DNA of 64,000 nucleotides from Arcobacter arenosus (GTDB lineage Bacteria > Campylobacterota > Campylobacteria > Campylobacterales > Arcobacteraceae). Position 1 is the stretch's first letter. The number at the start of each line of letters is the position of its first letter. The DNA lies in assembly GCF_005771535.1 (NCBI RefSeq), contig NZ_VANU01000002.1, positions 372,001-436,000 of the forward strand. The letters run 5' to 3'. Made by a program: the position numbers and the translations under genes. A model generated the notes under the pieces. It saw nothing but the letters and a program-made list of their open reading frames with translations, was not told the DNA's origin and ran no database searches. Shown piece by piece: positions 1-9,327 of the stretch.

Positions 1-13
1 ATACTTTTGCCAT
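1..13 (-). CDS. rpsI: Ribosomal protein S9, first codons only (partial)
   Basis: The minus strand opens an ATG at the window edge reading M-A-K-V-Y, the usual N-terminus of S9 in Campylobacterota. It lies 5 bases after the L13 stop, the conserved rplM-rpsI order. Only four full codons are visible, so the call rests mainly on gene order. Confidence 0.7.
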
Positions 14-18
14 TAGTC

Positions 19-438
19 TTATCCTTTAATTTGCGCAGTGTGTGGGTGTTCTGAACCTGCGTATACTTTTAATTTTTTTAACATCTCTTTACCAAGTTTT
101 GTTTTTGGTAACATACCTCTAGTTGCTAATTTGAATAGTTTTTCAGGATTGTTTACTAGCATGTCAGACATTTTGTGAGTTTTTGTACTTCCAAAGTATC
201 CTGAGTGCGTAAAGTAATTTTTGTCTTCTAATTTAGCACCAGTAAATTTAGCTTTTGATGCATTGATAATTATTACATAATCTCCACAATCTACGTGAGG
301 AGTGAATGTAGGTTTATGTTTACCTCTTAGAAGTGTAGCAACTTCAGTAATAATTCTACCAAATACTTTATCTGTTGCGTCAATTACTACCCAATCTCTT
401 TCGATTTCGTTGGCTTTAGCCATTTTAGTAAATTTCAT
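19..438 (-). CDS. rplM: 50S ribosomal protein L13
   Basis: Encodes a 139-residue protein of normal L13 length. L13 is an early-assembly component of the large ribosomal subunit. Typical L13 elements are visible: the W-V-V-I-D-A opening near residue 16, the G-R-I-I-T-E-V-A-T-L-L-R-G-K segment, and the H-K-M-S-D-M-L region followed by the R-G-M-L-P-K motif. The ATG is preceded by a CGGAGA ribosome binding site at about 8 bases. It is followed directly by rpsI, so the two form the standard operon. A TATTAT-like -10 lies about 32-37 bases upstream on the minus strand, suggesting its own promoter between it and the kinase gene. Confidence 0.96.
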   Translation of the reverse strand: MKFTKMAKANEIERDWVVIDATDKVFGRIITEVATLLRGKHKPTFTPHVDCGDYVIIINASKAKFTGAKLEDKNYFTHSGYFGSTKTHKMSDMLVNNPEKLFKLATRGMLPKTKLGKEMLKKLKVYAGSEHPHTAQIKG

Positions 439-514
439 CTATTTTCTCCGATTTTGTTAATGAGGTGGAATAATAGTGTAGTGATGCTTAAAATTAACTT
501 AAATTAAGTGTATT

Positions 515-1891
515 TTAATATTTTATTATGAATTCTGAACCTTCAAGGGGTTTACTCTTAATTTCTAAGTCAAATTGGTGTAATTTTAGTATAGAAGTAA
601 CGATAAAAAGTCCTAATCCTAAAGAGTTGTTCCAACCGTTTTCAGAGACTCTATAAAACTTTTGATTTATTTTATTTAAATCTGTTTCATTTATTCCAAT
701 TCCTCTATCAATGACACTTGTTGTAGAGTCTTCAATTTTGATTAAAACTTCATCCTCAGAATATTTTAAAGCATTCTCAACAAGGTTACTTAAAGCTAAT
801 GAGAAAAGTGTTTCATCAACATTAAGTTTTTTATCTTCTCCCTCTATTAATATCTCTCTATCTTTATATCTTTCATTTAAATCAGAAATAATCTCATTAG
901 CAATTTCTTTTACTGAACATTCTGTTGTTATAACTTGTTGTTTTCCCTCTTCAAGTTTTAGTGTAAGTCTTAATTTATCAATAATTTTTGACATTTTTAC
1001 ACCATTATTTTGAATTTTTCTAAGAAATTTTTCTTTCATAGATTTTGGCAATTCATCATCATTTAGAATAGTTTCAGCATATCCTGAAATAATTGCAATT
1101 GGGTTTTTAAACTCATGGGATAAGGCAGATATAATTTCATCTTTTTGTCTATTGGCAATTTTTAATTTTGCAGTTTGTTTAGCCTTTTGTTTTTCTCTTT
1201 TAGATAATTTACTAGAAACTTTATTTAAAAGTCTTGTTATTTTATTAAACTCTTCAGAAAACTCTGAATAAATCTCTTTCGTGGGTTTTTTATTACTCAT
1301 GTCAATTAAAAACTGTAAGATTGAGTTTGTTTCATCTTTTATTTTGATACTTATAAAATATGTGAAAATCAAAGCAACTATTATAAAAGCAGTAATAAAA
1401 GCAATGATTTGATAACTCAAAGAAGTAAAGTTTTCTTGTATTTTTTTAGTATAATCAGCAAGTCTTATATAATATATATTATCATCAATTACAATTTTTT
1501 TTGCCACATATAAAAGCTCCTCTTTTAATGTGGTTGAATATCTAATAATTTTTCCATAACCATCATATTTAGCATGAATAATTTCAAACCTTTTAGAATG
1601 ATTTTCCATCTTATTTTTATTTTTATCACTATCTGCTATAACATTTCCATCTTCATCAATAATTGTAATTCTTAGTCCGGTTTTAGCTTTAAATGTTTTA
1701 ACAATATAGTCTATATTATCTAAGGATGTAATTGAAAATGAGATTGAATCAATATTTTGTGAAAGACTTTTTTCAATTTGATCCAGATAGATGTTCTTTG
1801 ACCAATAATAAGTAGTGGTACTTAAAATAAGAAGTAAAAAGATAAATATTAAAAGAAAGGTTCTAAAAAAAAGTTGATGCAGTTTTAACAA
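515..1891 (-). CDS. PhoR-like sensor histidine kinase of the phosphate locus
   Basis: Membrane sensor kinase of 458 residues. Transmembrane segments lie at about residues 6-26 and 161-181 and flank a periplasmic sensor region. The cytoplasmic part has an H-box with H259 in S-H-E-F-K-N-P, an N-box with N373, a G1 box D-R-G-I-G-I (395-400) and a G2 box L-G-L-G-L (424-428), so it looks catalytically complete. It starts with TTG and overlaps the upstream response-regulator gene by 7 bases, implying translational coupling. Its place after pst-phoU suggests phosphate-limitation signalling to the adjacent regulator. Epsilonproteobacterial phosphate systems (PhosS/PhosR) are known to differ from PhoR, so I leave the symbol blank. 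Confidence 0.88.
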   Translation of the reverse strand: MLKLHQLFFRTFLLIFIFLLLILSTTTYYWSKNIYLDQIEKSLSQNIDSISFSITSLDNIDYIVKTFKAKTGLRITIIDEDGNVIADSDKNKNKMENHSKRFEIIHAKYDGYGKIIRYSTTLKEELLYVAKKIVIDDNIYYIRLADYTKKIQENFTSLSYQIIAFITAFIIVALIFTYFISIKIKDETNSILQFLIDMSNKKPTKEIYSEFSEEFNKITRLLNKVSSKLSKREKQKAKQTAKLKIANRQKDEIISALSHEFKNPIAIISGYAETILNDDELPKSMKEKFLRKIQNNGVKMSKIIDKLRLTLKLEEGKQQVITTECSVKEIANEIISDLNERYKDREILIEGEDKKLNVDETLFSLALSNLVENALKYSEDEVLIKIEDSTTSVIDRGIGINETDLNKINQKFYRVSENGWNNSLGLGLFIVTSILKLHQFDLEIKSKPLEGSEFIIKY

Positions 1892-2559
1892 AATAAGTAA
1901 CCTTCTCCTCTAACTGATTTAATATATTCTTTTTTATTTTCTGGGTCAATTTTAGCTTTTAGTCTCTTAATTGCAACATTAACAGTTTTTAGTTTTTTAT
2001 CATATGAGTCTTCCCATACTGCTTCAAGCAGATGTTCTCTACTCATCAAAATGTCCCTATTTTTTATAAATTCTAAAAGTAAATCGTGCTCAAGGTGGGT
2101 TAATTCTACTTCATCTTGCTCTATATAAAATTTCTTTTTTGCAGATTTATAAACTATATCACGAACTTTTATTACATCTAAATCTTTTGTGGTTCTTCTA
2201 ATAACTGCTTTAATTCTTGCAACTATCTCTTTAACATTGAAAGGCTTTGTAATATAATCATCAGCAAAAGATTCAAATCCTTCAAGAATATCTTCATCTT
2301 TATCTTTTGCTGTTAGATATATTACAGGGGTTGTATAGCCTTTCTTTTTTATGTCATTGATAAAACTAGTACCATCAATTCCTGGAAGATTTCTATCCAT
2401 AATGATTAAATCTATAGCTTCCTCGTCTAACACTTTTTCAAGTTTTTCATTTACACTTAAAAAGCCAATTGTTTCATAACCTTCTTTTTGTAAACTATAT
2501 TCAAGAAGTTCTAAAATATCCTCTTCATCTTCCACAATTAGTATTAGTTTGTCGCTCAT
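1885..2559 (-). CDS. PhoB/OmpR-family response regulator
   Basis: Two-domain regulator of 224 residues. The receiver domain (about 1-118) has the acidic pair E-D-E near residue 10, phosphoacceptor D55 in I-M-D-R-N-L-P-G, T83 and K105. A C-terminal OmpR-type winged helix follows (about 128-224), ending in the S-V-R-G-E-G-Y-L wing. It is probably the transcription factor for the Pho-box-like repeats ahead of pstS and pstC. The gene follows phoU after 58 bases and overlaps the kinase gene. Its role in phosphate control is inferred from context. Confidence 0.9.
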   Translation of the reverse strand: MSDKLILIVEDEEDILELLEYSLQKEGYETIGFLSVNEKLEKVLDEEAIDLIIMDRNLPGIDGTSFINDIKKKGYTTPVIYLTAKDKDEDILEGFESFADDYITKPFNVKEIVARIKAVIRRTTKDLDVIKVRDIVYKSAKKKFYIEQDEVELTHLEHDLLLEFIKNRDILMSREHLLEAVWEDSYDKKLKTVNVAIKRLKAKIDPENKKEYIKSVRGEGYLFC

Positions 2560-2617
2560 TTCTTCTCTTTGTTAGTTAATATTGTATTTTATTGCATAAA
2601 AGTTAAAAAAACAATTT

Positions 2618-3286
2618 TTAAGCTTGCTCAATTATACCACCAACTTCAGCAAAAACTAATAGATTAGAGATTGATGCCGCTCTATCAGCAACTTTTTCTA
2701 ATCTTCTTAAACTACTTAATACTTCAAAATAGTCTTTAGAAAGTTCAATATTTTCAGATGCAAGTTTGAAGATATTTTTTTCAACCATTGCATATAAATC
2801 ATCAGTTTTACTCTCTTCAACAGTTACTTTTTTATATCCAAGTTCAACCTCTTTGTCATTCTCTTCTTTTACTAAATTAACTGCTGTTTCAAGTGCATTA
2901 TTCGATGCTTTTAATAAAGGTATTGCATATTCTAAAATTGTATGTCTGTCTAACTCTTCATTAAATGATTTTTTAAATGTTTTAACAAATGACTTTGAGT
3001 TTGTTCCTGCTCTTAAAAGTTCATTTGTAACTTTTAAATATGAAACCATCTCCCTTAAATCTCTAGCTTCTGGCGAATATAAAGCTAAAGTTTTAACAAT
3101 TAAATTATCAATTTCATTTGCTCTTACTGATAATGACTTGATAGAAAGATTTACATCTTTTAACATAGATAAATCGTTTTCTTTTAATGCAGATAAAGAG
3201 ATTTTGTTTGCATGAACAATCTCTTCTCCCATTAAATAGATTTCATTTTTTATTGTTTCAATATTTTCTTTGTATGGCTTTAACAT
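2618..3286 (-). CDS. phoU: Phosphate transport/signalling regulator PhoU
   Basis: Helical protein of 222 residues made of two related PhoU three-helix units, each with an acidic metal-binding segment (the family's E/D-x-x-x-D pattern, e.g. V-R-A-N-E-I-D-N near residue 55). PhoU links PstSCAB transport state to the sensor kinase and restrains phosphate uptake. It starts at the pstB stop (TAATG arrangement, one shared base), so it is translationally coupled to the ATPase. The first ATG gives the normal family length. Confidence 0.92.
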   Translation of the reverse strand: MLKPYKENIETIKNEIYLMGEEIVHANKISLSALKENDLSMLKDVNLSIKSLSVRANEIDNLIVKTLALYSPEARDLREMVSYLKVTNELLRAGTNSKSFVKTFKKSFNEELDRHTILEYAIPLLKASNNALETAVNLVKEENDKEVELGYKKVTVEESKTDDLYAMVEKNIFKLASENIELSKDYFEVLSSLRRLEKVADRAASISNLLVFAEVGGIIEQA

Positions 3287-4056
3287 TATCCAAACCTTCC
3301 TGTAATATAATCTTCTGTTTTCTTATTTGATGGATTAACAAAAATTGTTTCTGTTTCATCATATTCAATTAGTTTTCCAAGATGGAAAAAAGCGGTATAA
3401 TCAGCAACTCTTGCTGCTTGTTGCATATTATGTGTTACTGTAATAATTGTATATTTCTTTTTTAATTCAAGCATCAGAGCTTCAATTTTTTCTGTTGAAA
3501 TTGGATCTAGTGCTGATGTTGGTTCATCCATTAAAATAACTTCAGGTTTAACTGCAATTGTTCTTGCAATACATAATCTTTGTTGTTGTCCACCTGAAAG
3601 TGAAGTACCTGGATCTGTTAATTTATTTTTAACTTCTTCCCATAGTCCTGCATCTCTTAATGATTTTTCAACTAATTCATCACAAGCTTTACCTTTTTTT
3701 ACTAATCCATGTTTTAAAGGAGCATAAGCTACGTTATCATAGATAGATTTAGGAAAAGGGTTTGGTTGTTGAAATACCATACCAATTTTTTTTCTTACTG
3801 AAACTTCATCAACATCTTTATCATAAATATTTTTTTCATCAATTACAACTGAACCATCAATTTTTACAATTGAAATTAAATCATTCATTCTATTTAGACA
3901 TCTTAAAAATGTAGATTTACCACATCCTGATGGTCCAATTAGTGCTGTAATTTTATTTTCATATAAAGGAACTTTAATTCCATGAAGTGCATGGTTTTCT
4001 CCATACCAAAGATTTAAATCTTTTACATCTACTTTTACTATATTTTCATTTGCCAT
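3286..4056 (-). CDS. pstB: Phosphate ABC transporter ATP-binding protein PstB
   Basis: ATPase of 256 residues powering high-affinity phosphate import. Walker [10 protein letters not shown] is at residues 41-49. The Q-loop lies in V-F-Q-Q-P-N-P-F-P, followed by the signature L-S-G-G-Q-Q-Q-R-L, Walker [14 protein letters not shown] and the H-loop in V-T-H-N-M-Q-Q-A. The N-P-F-P-K-S-I-Y-D segment after the Q-loop is typical of PstB. It lies between pstA (13-base gap) and phoU (one-base overlap). Confidence 0.97.
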   Translation of the reverse strand: MANENIVKVDVKDLNLWYGENHALHGIKVPLYENKITALIGPSGCGKSTFLRCLNRMNDLISIVKIDGSVVIDEKNIYDKDVDEVSVRKKIGMVFQQPNPFPKSIYDNVAYAPLKHGLVKKGKACDELVEKSLRDAGLWEEVKNKLTDPGTSLSGGQQQRLCIARTIAVKPEVILMDEPTSALDPISTEKIEALMLELKKKYTIITVTHNMQQAARVADYTAFFHLGKLIEYDETETIFVNPSNKKTEDYITGRFG

Positions 4057-4069
4057 TATAATTTTTCCT

Positions 4070-5254
4070 CTACCATTTTACTTCATATTTTTTTCTAAGA
4101 TAAATCGCTAAAGAGTTTAGCGAAATTAAAATTGTTAACAACACCATAATACCTGCTGCTGTTTTTTCAATATACATTCTCTCTGGCATACCAGCCCATG
4201 TAAATAATTGCGCAGGCATAACAGTTGCAGCTTCAAAAATTGAGCCTGGTGCATCAGGGATAAATGCAATCATACCAATGATAATTAATGGTGCAGTTTC
4301 ACCCATTGCTTGTGCTAAACCAATAATAGAACCTGTTAAAATTCCTGGGAATGCTAAAGGTAAAACGTGGTCTCTTGTTACTTCAATTTTTGTTAAACCT
4401 AAACCATATCCTGCTTGTCTAATTGAATCTGGCACCGCTCTTAATGCAGCTCTTGAACTTACAATAATAATTGGTAAAGTCATAAGTGCAAGTGTAAGAC
4501 CACCCACCATTGGAGAAGATCTTGGTAATCCAAAAAGGTTAATAAAAATTGCTAAACCTAATAGACCAAATAAAATTGAAGGAATTGCTGCAAGGTTATT
4601 GATATTTACTTCAATTGTTTGAGTAAATTTATTATCTTCAGCAAACTCTTCAAGATAAACTGCTGTCATAACTCCAATAGGGAATGCAAATAACATCGTA
4701 ATAATTAAAGTTAAAACTGAACCAACTATAGCAGAGTTTAAACCAGCAAATTCAGGAGTTTTTGAATCTCCATTTTTGAAGAAAATTTCATTGAATTTCA
4801 ACTGGGCAGTTCCATCTTCTTTCATTTTGTCTATAAGTTTTTTATCTTTTGCTTTTAACTTATAGTAGTGACCTTTTAAATACTGGTCAACGTTATCATC
4901 AGCTATTACCCAAGTTTTGATAGTTTTCCCCATTAAGTCAGGATTCTTTTCCATCTCTAAAGGGATAGTTCTTAAAAATGATCTTGAAACTACTCTAACA
5001 TATTTACTATCAACTGCTTTTCTGTAGTTTTTCTTTGAAACTTCAGAATAAGTCACATCAACTTGTAAGTATGCTTGTTCAAATGCAGGAGTTCCTTTTG
5101 TGATAATATCATATAAAAAGAATGCAAGGAAAGCCAATGTAAAAACTAAAGAAGAGATAGTAAAAGTTTTAAACCTTTTTGCACTTCTATGTCTTGCATT
5201 TAATGTAGGATCATAAAATGGATTGTCTTGTTTATTTTTATTTTTTCTAATCAT
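4070..5254 (-). CDS. pstA: Phosphate ABC transporter permease PstA
   Basis: Inner-membrane permease of 394 residues, longer than the roughly 300 usual for PstA. The extra length is an N-terminal cytoplasmic tail, one transmembrane segment (about 32-52) and a periplasmic region of about 110 residues before the conserved core. The binding-protein-dependent permease core carries the E-A-A-like loop around [17 protein letters not shown]. The start codon overlaps the pstC stop as ATGA. The long N-terminal region is seen in other Campylobacterota PstA proteins as far as I recall. Confidence 0.94.
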   Translation of the reverse strand: MIRKNKNKQDNPFYDPTLNARHRSAKRFKTFTISSLVFTLAFLAFFLYDIITKGTPAFEQAYLQVDVTYSEVSKKNYRKAVDSKYVRVVSRSFLRTIPLEMEKNPDLMGKTIKTWVIADDNVDQYLKGHYYKLKAKDKKLIDKMKEDGTAQLKFNEIFFKNGDSKTPEFAGLNSAIVGSVLTLIITMLFAFPIGVMTAVYLEEFAEDNKFTQTIEVNINNLAAIPSILFGLLGLAIFINLFGLPRSSPMVGGLTLALMTLPIIIVSSRAALRAVPDSIRQAGYGLGLTKIEVTRDHVLPLAFPGILTGSIIGLAQAMGETAPLIIIGMIAFIPDAPGSIFEAATVMPAQLFTWAGMPERMYIEKTAAGIMVLLTILISLNSLAIYLRKKYEVKW

Positions 5255-6180
5255 AATGTATTCACTTTATATTTTTCTTTAAATTTTCTAATCATCATTA
5301 ATGAAACAACATTTAGTGCCAATGTAACAACAAATAAAACTAATCCAAGTGCAAAGGCAACAAGTGTTTCAGGTGAGTTAAATGCTTGGTCACCAACAAG
5401 TGCATCAACAATTCTAACTGTAACTGTTGTCATATCTTCTAAAGGATTGATTGATAAGTTTGGTCTCAACCCTGCAGCCATAACAACAATCATAGTTTCA
5501 CCAATAGCTTTAGAAAATCCTAATAGACAAGCTGAAATTATACCTGGCAATGCTGATGGTAAGACGATATCTTTGATTGTTTCACCTTGGGTCATACCAA
5601 GACCAAATGCAGCTTTTCTTTGAGAATCAGGAACAGCTCTAATAACATCATCTGATAATGATGAAATTACTGGGATAATCATAATCCCCATAACAACACC
5701 AGATGCAAGGGCACTGTTAAATGTTGCTTCAAGACCAAAAAATGCAGCTGCTTTTACAACAAAAGGGGCAACTGTAATAGCTGCAAAGAAACCATATACA
5801 ACTGTTGGAATACCAGCTAAAATCTCTAAAATTGGTTTTAAATAGTCTCTTGTTTTGTTTGAAGCATATTCGCTCATAAATATTGCACTACCTAATCCGA
5901 TTGGAATAGCTACTGCTAAAGCAATTACTGTAATCATAATAGTACCAGCGAAAATTGGTACGGCACCAAACTGACTTCCTACTTGTCCAGGAGACCAGAC
6001 TGTTCCTGTTAGAAAGTACCAGAAGCTTCTAAGTTTAAAAAACTCAATTGCTTCAAAAAGAATTGAAAAAAGGATACCAAATGTAGTTAAAATTGAAATA
6101 GTTGATGCAACTATCAATGCAATTTTGATTATTCTTTCTTTTAATTCAGTTGCTTTATTTTTTGACTCAAAAGAATGCAA
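5251..6180 (-). CDS. pstC: Phosphate ABC transporter permease PstC
   Basis: Permease of 309 residues with about six transmembrane segments and the conserved cytoplasmic loop A-V-P-D-S-Q-R-K-A-A-F-G-L-G-M-T-Q-G. Partner of PstA in the membrane channel. The only reasonable start is TTG at 6180, preceded by AAAGG at about 6 bases. No ATG precedes the first transmembrane helix. A Pho-box-like repeat lies 48-65 bases upstream, so the pstCAB-phoU-regulator-kinase unit probably has its own phosphate-controlled promoter. Confidence 0.94.
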   Translation of the reverse strand: MHSFESKNKATELKERIIKIALIVASTISILTTFGILFSILFEAIEFFKLRSFWYFLTGTVWSPGQVGSQFGAVPIFAGTIMITVIALAVAIPIGLGSAIFMSEYASNKTRDYLKPILEILAGIPTVVYGFFAAITVAPFVVKAAAFFGLEATFNSALASGVVMGIMIIPVISSLSDDVIRAVPDSQRKAAFGLGMTQGETIKDIVLPSALPGIISACLLGFSKAIGETMIVVMAAGLRPNLSINPLEDMTTVTVRIVDALVGDQAFNSPETLVAFALGLVLFVVTLALNVVSLMMIRKFKEKYKVNTL

Positions 6181-6227
6181 GTTTTACCTTTGTTAATAAA
6201 ATTTTATATGAATTCTATAAAACTTAG

Positions 6228-6245
6228 GTTACAGAAGAGTTACAC
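6228..6245 (-). promoter_or_regulatory. Pho-box-like direct repeat upstream of pstC
   Basis: On the minus strand two 7-base units, GTGTAAC and CTGTAAC, are separated by four bases, the layout of the classical Pho box (CTGTCAT-N4-CTGTCAT). It overlaps the stop codon of the preceding EAL/GGDEF gene and ends 48 bases before the pstC start. An ATAGAAT-like -10 lies about 10 bases downstream. Binding by the adjacent regulator is inferred. Confidence 0.6.
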
Positions 6246-7961
6246 ACCTATAGATATGCCATAAGGCAGGCTGTAGAGTTTAGATTGTTTTTTTATTTTT
6301 CCAAGCATTTCATTGAATTTTTCTTCTGATGCTTTTTCATTTATTTCGACAATTGCAGCACAAACACTAAGTAAATTAAAGCTTCTTTCAACTCCAAATC
6401 TGTCCTTTGCAATGATATATTTTCTATTGACATCTTCTTGTGAGTACAAACTTGAAACATTAATTTTAAATGTTTTCATTAAAACTTTAACAATCTCATA
6501 AACCTCCTCATAGGTTTTATCTAAAAATCCTATAAAGAAATCATCTCCACCAATATGAGCAATAAAGTTTTCACTTGAAATAGTTTTTTGAAGAAGTTCA
6601 GAAAAAATTAATATTGCTCTATCTCCTTGTCTAAAACCATATTTATCATTAAAAGGTTTAAAATCATTAAAATCAAAATAGACAATATTTGAGTATAGAT
6701 TTTCACTAAATACAGTATGAAGAAAAACCTCTATTTGTTTATTCCCTGGGAGTTTTGTAAGTGGATTTTGATTTTGTGCAATCTCTAAGTTTCTTTTATA
6801 TGAAAGTGATAAAAGATTGTTAAGGCTGATAAATCCATAATATTTATTCTCTTTTGTTACATAAATACCTTTTGCATCATTCATCATATGAAAGATTTCT
6901 AAAGCTTTATCAATTCCCCATTTAATATCAATTTGTGGTACTGGTTTTATAAAATGTTTTAGTTTAGCCCTAAAAGAATCATTTTTTGATAATGCCAACC
7001 CATATTGTGAATAAGAGATTTTTTTGATATCAACTTCATAAATAGCACCTAAAATATTTGAGTTTTTATCAACAACAGGGACAAAAGTATTTCTTGTGTG
7101 TTCTTTAAAATAGATAAATAAATCATGTAAAGTTGAGCTATCTGAAATTGGTTCAATTCGCTCAATATAAGATTTATCAATTTTATTATTAAAAGATACT
7201 CTTTTATCTTCTTTAAAAAATTTTAATTTTGTGTATGATTTTTTAATATCTTCAACATTTAATGTTGGTTTTGATACTAAATACCCTTGGATAAAATCTA
7301 TTTTTAAATCTTTGCAAGTGTAATATTCAGCAATATTTTCCACACCTTCAGCGATAACTTTTATACCCATAATATGTGCCATATCAACTAATGATGCACA
7401 AAAAAGTTTTTTCTTATGGTCTATATTTATATTTTGGATAAAAAATTTATCAATTTTTATATAGTTTGTATCAGATATATAAAGTAAGTGAAGTCCTGAA
7501 ATTCCTGTTCCAAAGTCATCTATTGCAATACTATAACCATATTTTTTGTAAGAATTAATTATATCAACAAAAAGTTTTTGGTCATCAAACTTGAAGTGTT
7601 CAGTTAGTTCAAAACAAAGTTTGTCAGCACCTATATCAAGTTTTTGTAGCAGTTTAAAAGTGGTACCTAGTTTAAAATCTTTTACGGTGAAAAATCTATT
7701 ATCTACATTGTAAAAAAGCTTTAAATCTTTTATTCCAATTTTTTTATATTTTTTTAGTGCTTTTTCTCTTAATATATTGTCAATTTCAAATAGCATCTCT
7801 TTTCTATAGATATAATCAAAAAAATCAGATATCTCATTAAATCCTAAATAATGAGTATTTCTAATGAGAGCTTCAACTGCAAAGATTTTACCAGAATAAG
7901 TATTTACGATTGGCTGAAAAGCAAAGTCAAGTTTGTCAATATTTGACACAATGTTAGTCAT
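6240..7961 (-). CDS. Cyclic-di-GMP protein with EAL, CBS-pair and GGDEF domains
   Basis: A 573-residue cytosolic protein with no transmembrane segment. The N-terminal EAL phosphodiesterase domain (about 1-240) keeps E-A-L, F-E-L-T-E, the D-D-F-G-T-G loop, I-K-I-D-K, A-E-G-V-E and Q-G-Y, so it looks catalytically complete. A central CBS-pair region (about 265-390) may bind an adenine nucleotide. The C-terminal GGDEF domain (about 400-573) has G-G-D-D-F in place of the canonical signature, so cyclase activity is uncertain. It lies between pstS and pstC on the same strand, which suggests that phosphate status feeds into c-di-GMP turnover. That link is inference. The EAL-CBS-GGDEF order itself is known in proteobacteria. 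Confidence 0.9.
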   Translation of the reverse strand: MTNIVSNIDKLDFAFQPIVNTYSGKIFAVEALIRNTHYLGFNEISDFFDYIYRKEMLFEIDNILREKALKKYKKIGIKDLKLFYNVDNRFFTVKDFKLGTTFKLLQKLDIGADKLCFELTEHFKFDDQKLFVDIINSYKKYGYSIAIDDFGTGISGLHLLYISDTNYIKIDKFFIQNINIDHKKKLFCASLVDMAHIMGIKVIAEGVENIAEYYTCKDLKIDFIQGYLVSKPTLNVEDIKKSYTKLKFFKEDKRVSFNNKIDKSYIERIEPISDSSTLHDLFIYFKEHTRNTFVPVVDKNSNILGAIYEVDIKKISYSQYGLALSKNDSFRAKLKHFIKPVPQIDIKWGIDKALEIFHMMNDAKGIYVTKENKYYGFISLNNLLSLSYKRNLEIAQNQNPLTKLPGNKQIEVFLHTVFSENLYSNIVYFDFNDFKPFNDKYGFRQGDRAILIFSELLQKTISSENFIAHIGGDDFFIGFLDKTYEEVYEIVKVLMKTFKINVSSLYSQEDVNRKYIIAKDRFGVERSFNLLSVCAAIVEINEKASEEKFNEMLGKIKKQSKLYSLPYGISIGV

Positions 7962-7986
7962 TTAAATTCCAAAATATTTAATTTAG

Positions 7987-8036
7987 ATTTGGATTTTCTT
8001 TTCTTATTGTTCGCCATAAGATTTAAAAATCCAAAT
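7987..8036. repeat. 11-bp inverted repeat upstream of the EAL/GGDEF gene
   Basis: ATTTGGATTTT (7987-7997) and AAAATCCAAAT (8026-8036) are perfect reverse complements separated by 28 bases. They lie between the pstS terminator and the start of the c-di-GMP gene, where its promoter should be. This could be an operator or a leader stem. Nothing in the sequence tells which. Confidence 0.45.
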
Positions 8037-8050
8037 GTAAATTAAAGATA

Positions 8051-8081
8051 AAAAAAGAGAAGGCTTCTGCCTTCTCTTTTT
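8051..8081 (-). terminator. Rho-independent terminator after pstS
   Basis: AGAGAAGGC and GCCTTCTCT pair over a four-base TTCT loop, flanked by an A run and a T run, so it can act on the minus strand 20 bases after pstS. It separates pstS from the downstream c-di-GMP and pstCAB genes and may allow higher expression of the binding protein. Confidence 0.88.
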
Positions 8082-8101
8082 AAAAGTGAGAGTTTATTTG
8101 A

Positions 8102-9154
8102 TTATTTTTTTTCTAAATCAGATAAAGTTAATTTTTTACCTGTAGTAACAGATTTTCTATACTCAGCTCTTGTAGCTTCTGGTAAAGCAATTAAACCGAT
8201 TTCAGCTAAAATACCTTCAGAACCAATCATATTCTCAGACATGAACATATTTACATAATCGTTCATTGCAGGAACATCTTTTTTATGAGAGTTTTTAGTA
8301 TAGAAGAATAATGATCTTGCAATTGGGTATTGGTGAGCAGCAATTGTTTCAGGAGTTGGTAAAACACCATTTACTTTAGCACCTACTAATTTATCATCAT
8401 TTTCCATTAAGAAAGAGTATCCAAAAATACCAAATGCATCTTTGTTTTTAGTTAATTTTTGAACGATAATATTATCGTTTTCACCTGATGGTACATAAAC
8501 ACCGTCAGTTCTGATTACAGAGTATTTTTTATATTTTTTATTAGCTTTTTTGTCAGCATTGTAAAGGTCAGTATATACTGCCATTTTTTTGAATGTGTGT
8601 TGCATTACCATTTCTTCAAAAGCATCTCTTGTTCCAGAAGATTTTGGTGGTCCATAAACAATAATTTCTCTATTTGGTAAAGAAGCGTCAATGTCTGACC
8701 ATTTTTTGTATGGGTTAGCAATTAATGATTTACCATCTTTAGAAGGTACTTCTTCAGCTACAGCTAAAGCTAATTGTTCCATAGAGATTGAGAAGTCTGC
8801 ATTTGATTTATCTTGAGCAAAAGCAATACCATCGAAACCGATAACAGCTTCAGTAATATCAGTTACACCATTTTTTTCACATAATGCGAATTCTTTGGCT
8901 TTCATTCTTCTTGATGCATTAGTGATATCTGGAGTATTCATGTCATTTCCAGCACAGAATAATTTCATACCACCACCTGAACCAGTTGATTCAACTACTG
9001 GAGTTGGGTATTTTGTTGTTGCACCTAATTCTTCAGCAACAGCAGAAGAGAATGGATATACTGTAGATGAACCTACGATTTTGATTTGATCTCTAGCAGA
9101 AAGAGAAACAGTTAAAGCTGCAGATGCTAATAAAGCAATTGAAGTTTTTTTCAT
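8102..9154 (-). CDS. pstS: Phosphate ABC transporter periplasmic phosphate-binding protein PstS
   Basis: Precursor of 350 residues with a Sec signal peptide (cleavage likely after S-L-S-A near residue 20). The phosphate-binding motifs are G-S-S-T-V-Y-P-F near residue 28 and S-T-G-S-G-G-G near residue 56, with P-K-S-S-G-T-R-D around 165. It delivers phosphate to PstCAB. It is the first gene of the locus, with its own Pho-box-like element upstream and a strong terminator downstream. Confidence 0.96.
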   Translation of the reverse strand: MKKTSIALLASAALTVSLSARDQIKIVGSSTVYPFSSAVAEELGATTKYPTPVVESTGSGGGMKLFCAGNDMNTPDITNASRRMKAKEFALCEKNGVTDITEAVIGFDGIAFAQDKSNADFSISMEQLALAVAEEVPSKDGKSLIANPYKKWSDIDASLPNREIIVYGPPKSSGTRDAFEEMVMQHTFKKMAVYTDLYNADKKANKKYKKYSVIRTDGVYVPSGENDNIIVQKLTKNKDAFGIFGYSFLMENDDKLVGAKVNGVLPTPETIAAHQYPIARSLFFYTKNSHKKDVPAMNDYVNMFMSENMIGSEGILAEIGLIALPEATRAEYRKSVTTGKKLTLSDLEKK

Positions 9155-9204
9155 TTGATTGTCTCCGTAAAATTAAATTTATGGTGAAAGTTTAATTAAT
9201 TCTG

Positions 9205-9222
9205 ATTACATTTTGGTGACAC
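9205..9222 (-). promoter_or_regulatory. Pho-box-like direct repeat upstream of pstS
   Basis: The minus strand reads GTGTCAC, CAAA, ATGTAAT: two 7-base units with a 4-base spacer, matching the Pho-box layout and five of seven bases per unit. It ends 51 bases before the pstS start, nearly the same distance as the element before pstC (48 bases). The agreement between the two sites makes it more believable than either alone. Confidence 0.55.
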
Positions 9223-9327
9223 TTTAGTTTTATCTTCTATAAATATCTATATAAAAAGTTTTATAAAAATTTTGATTTTTATAATTGTTTTGTAAAGGTG
9301 GGGAGGGATTAAAAGAAGTAAATGGGA

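Noticed and set aside
711-1013. Plus-strand frame opposite the kinase gene at 515-1891
   Set aside because: It lies wholly antisense to conserved HATPase motifs, has low-complexity serine-rich composition and no ribosome binding site.
2766-3215. Plus-strand frame of about 149 codons opposite phoU
   Set aside because: Antisense to a complete, recognisable phoU; serine/phenylalanine-rich composition typical of AT-rich shadow frames.
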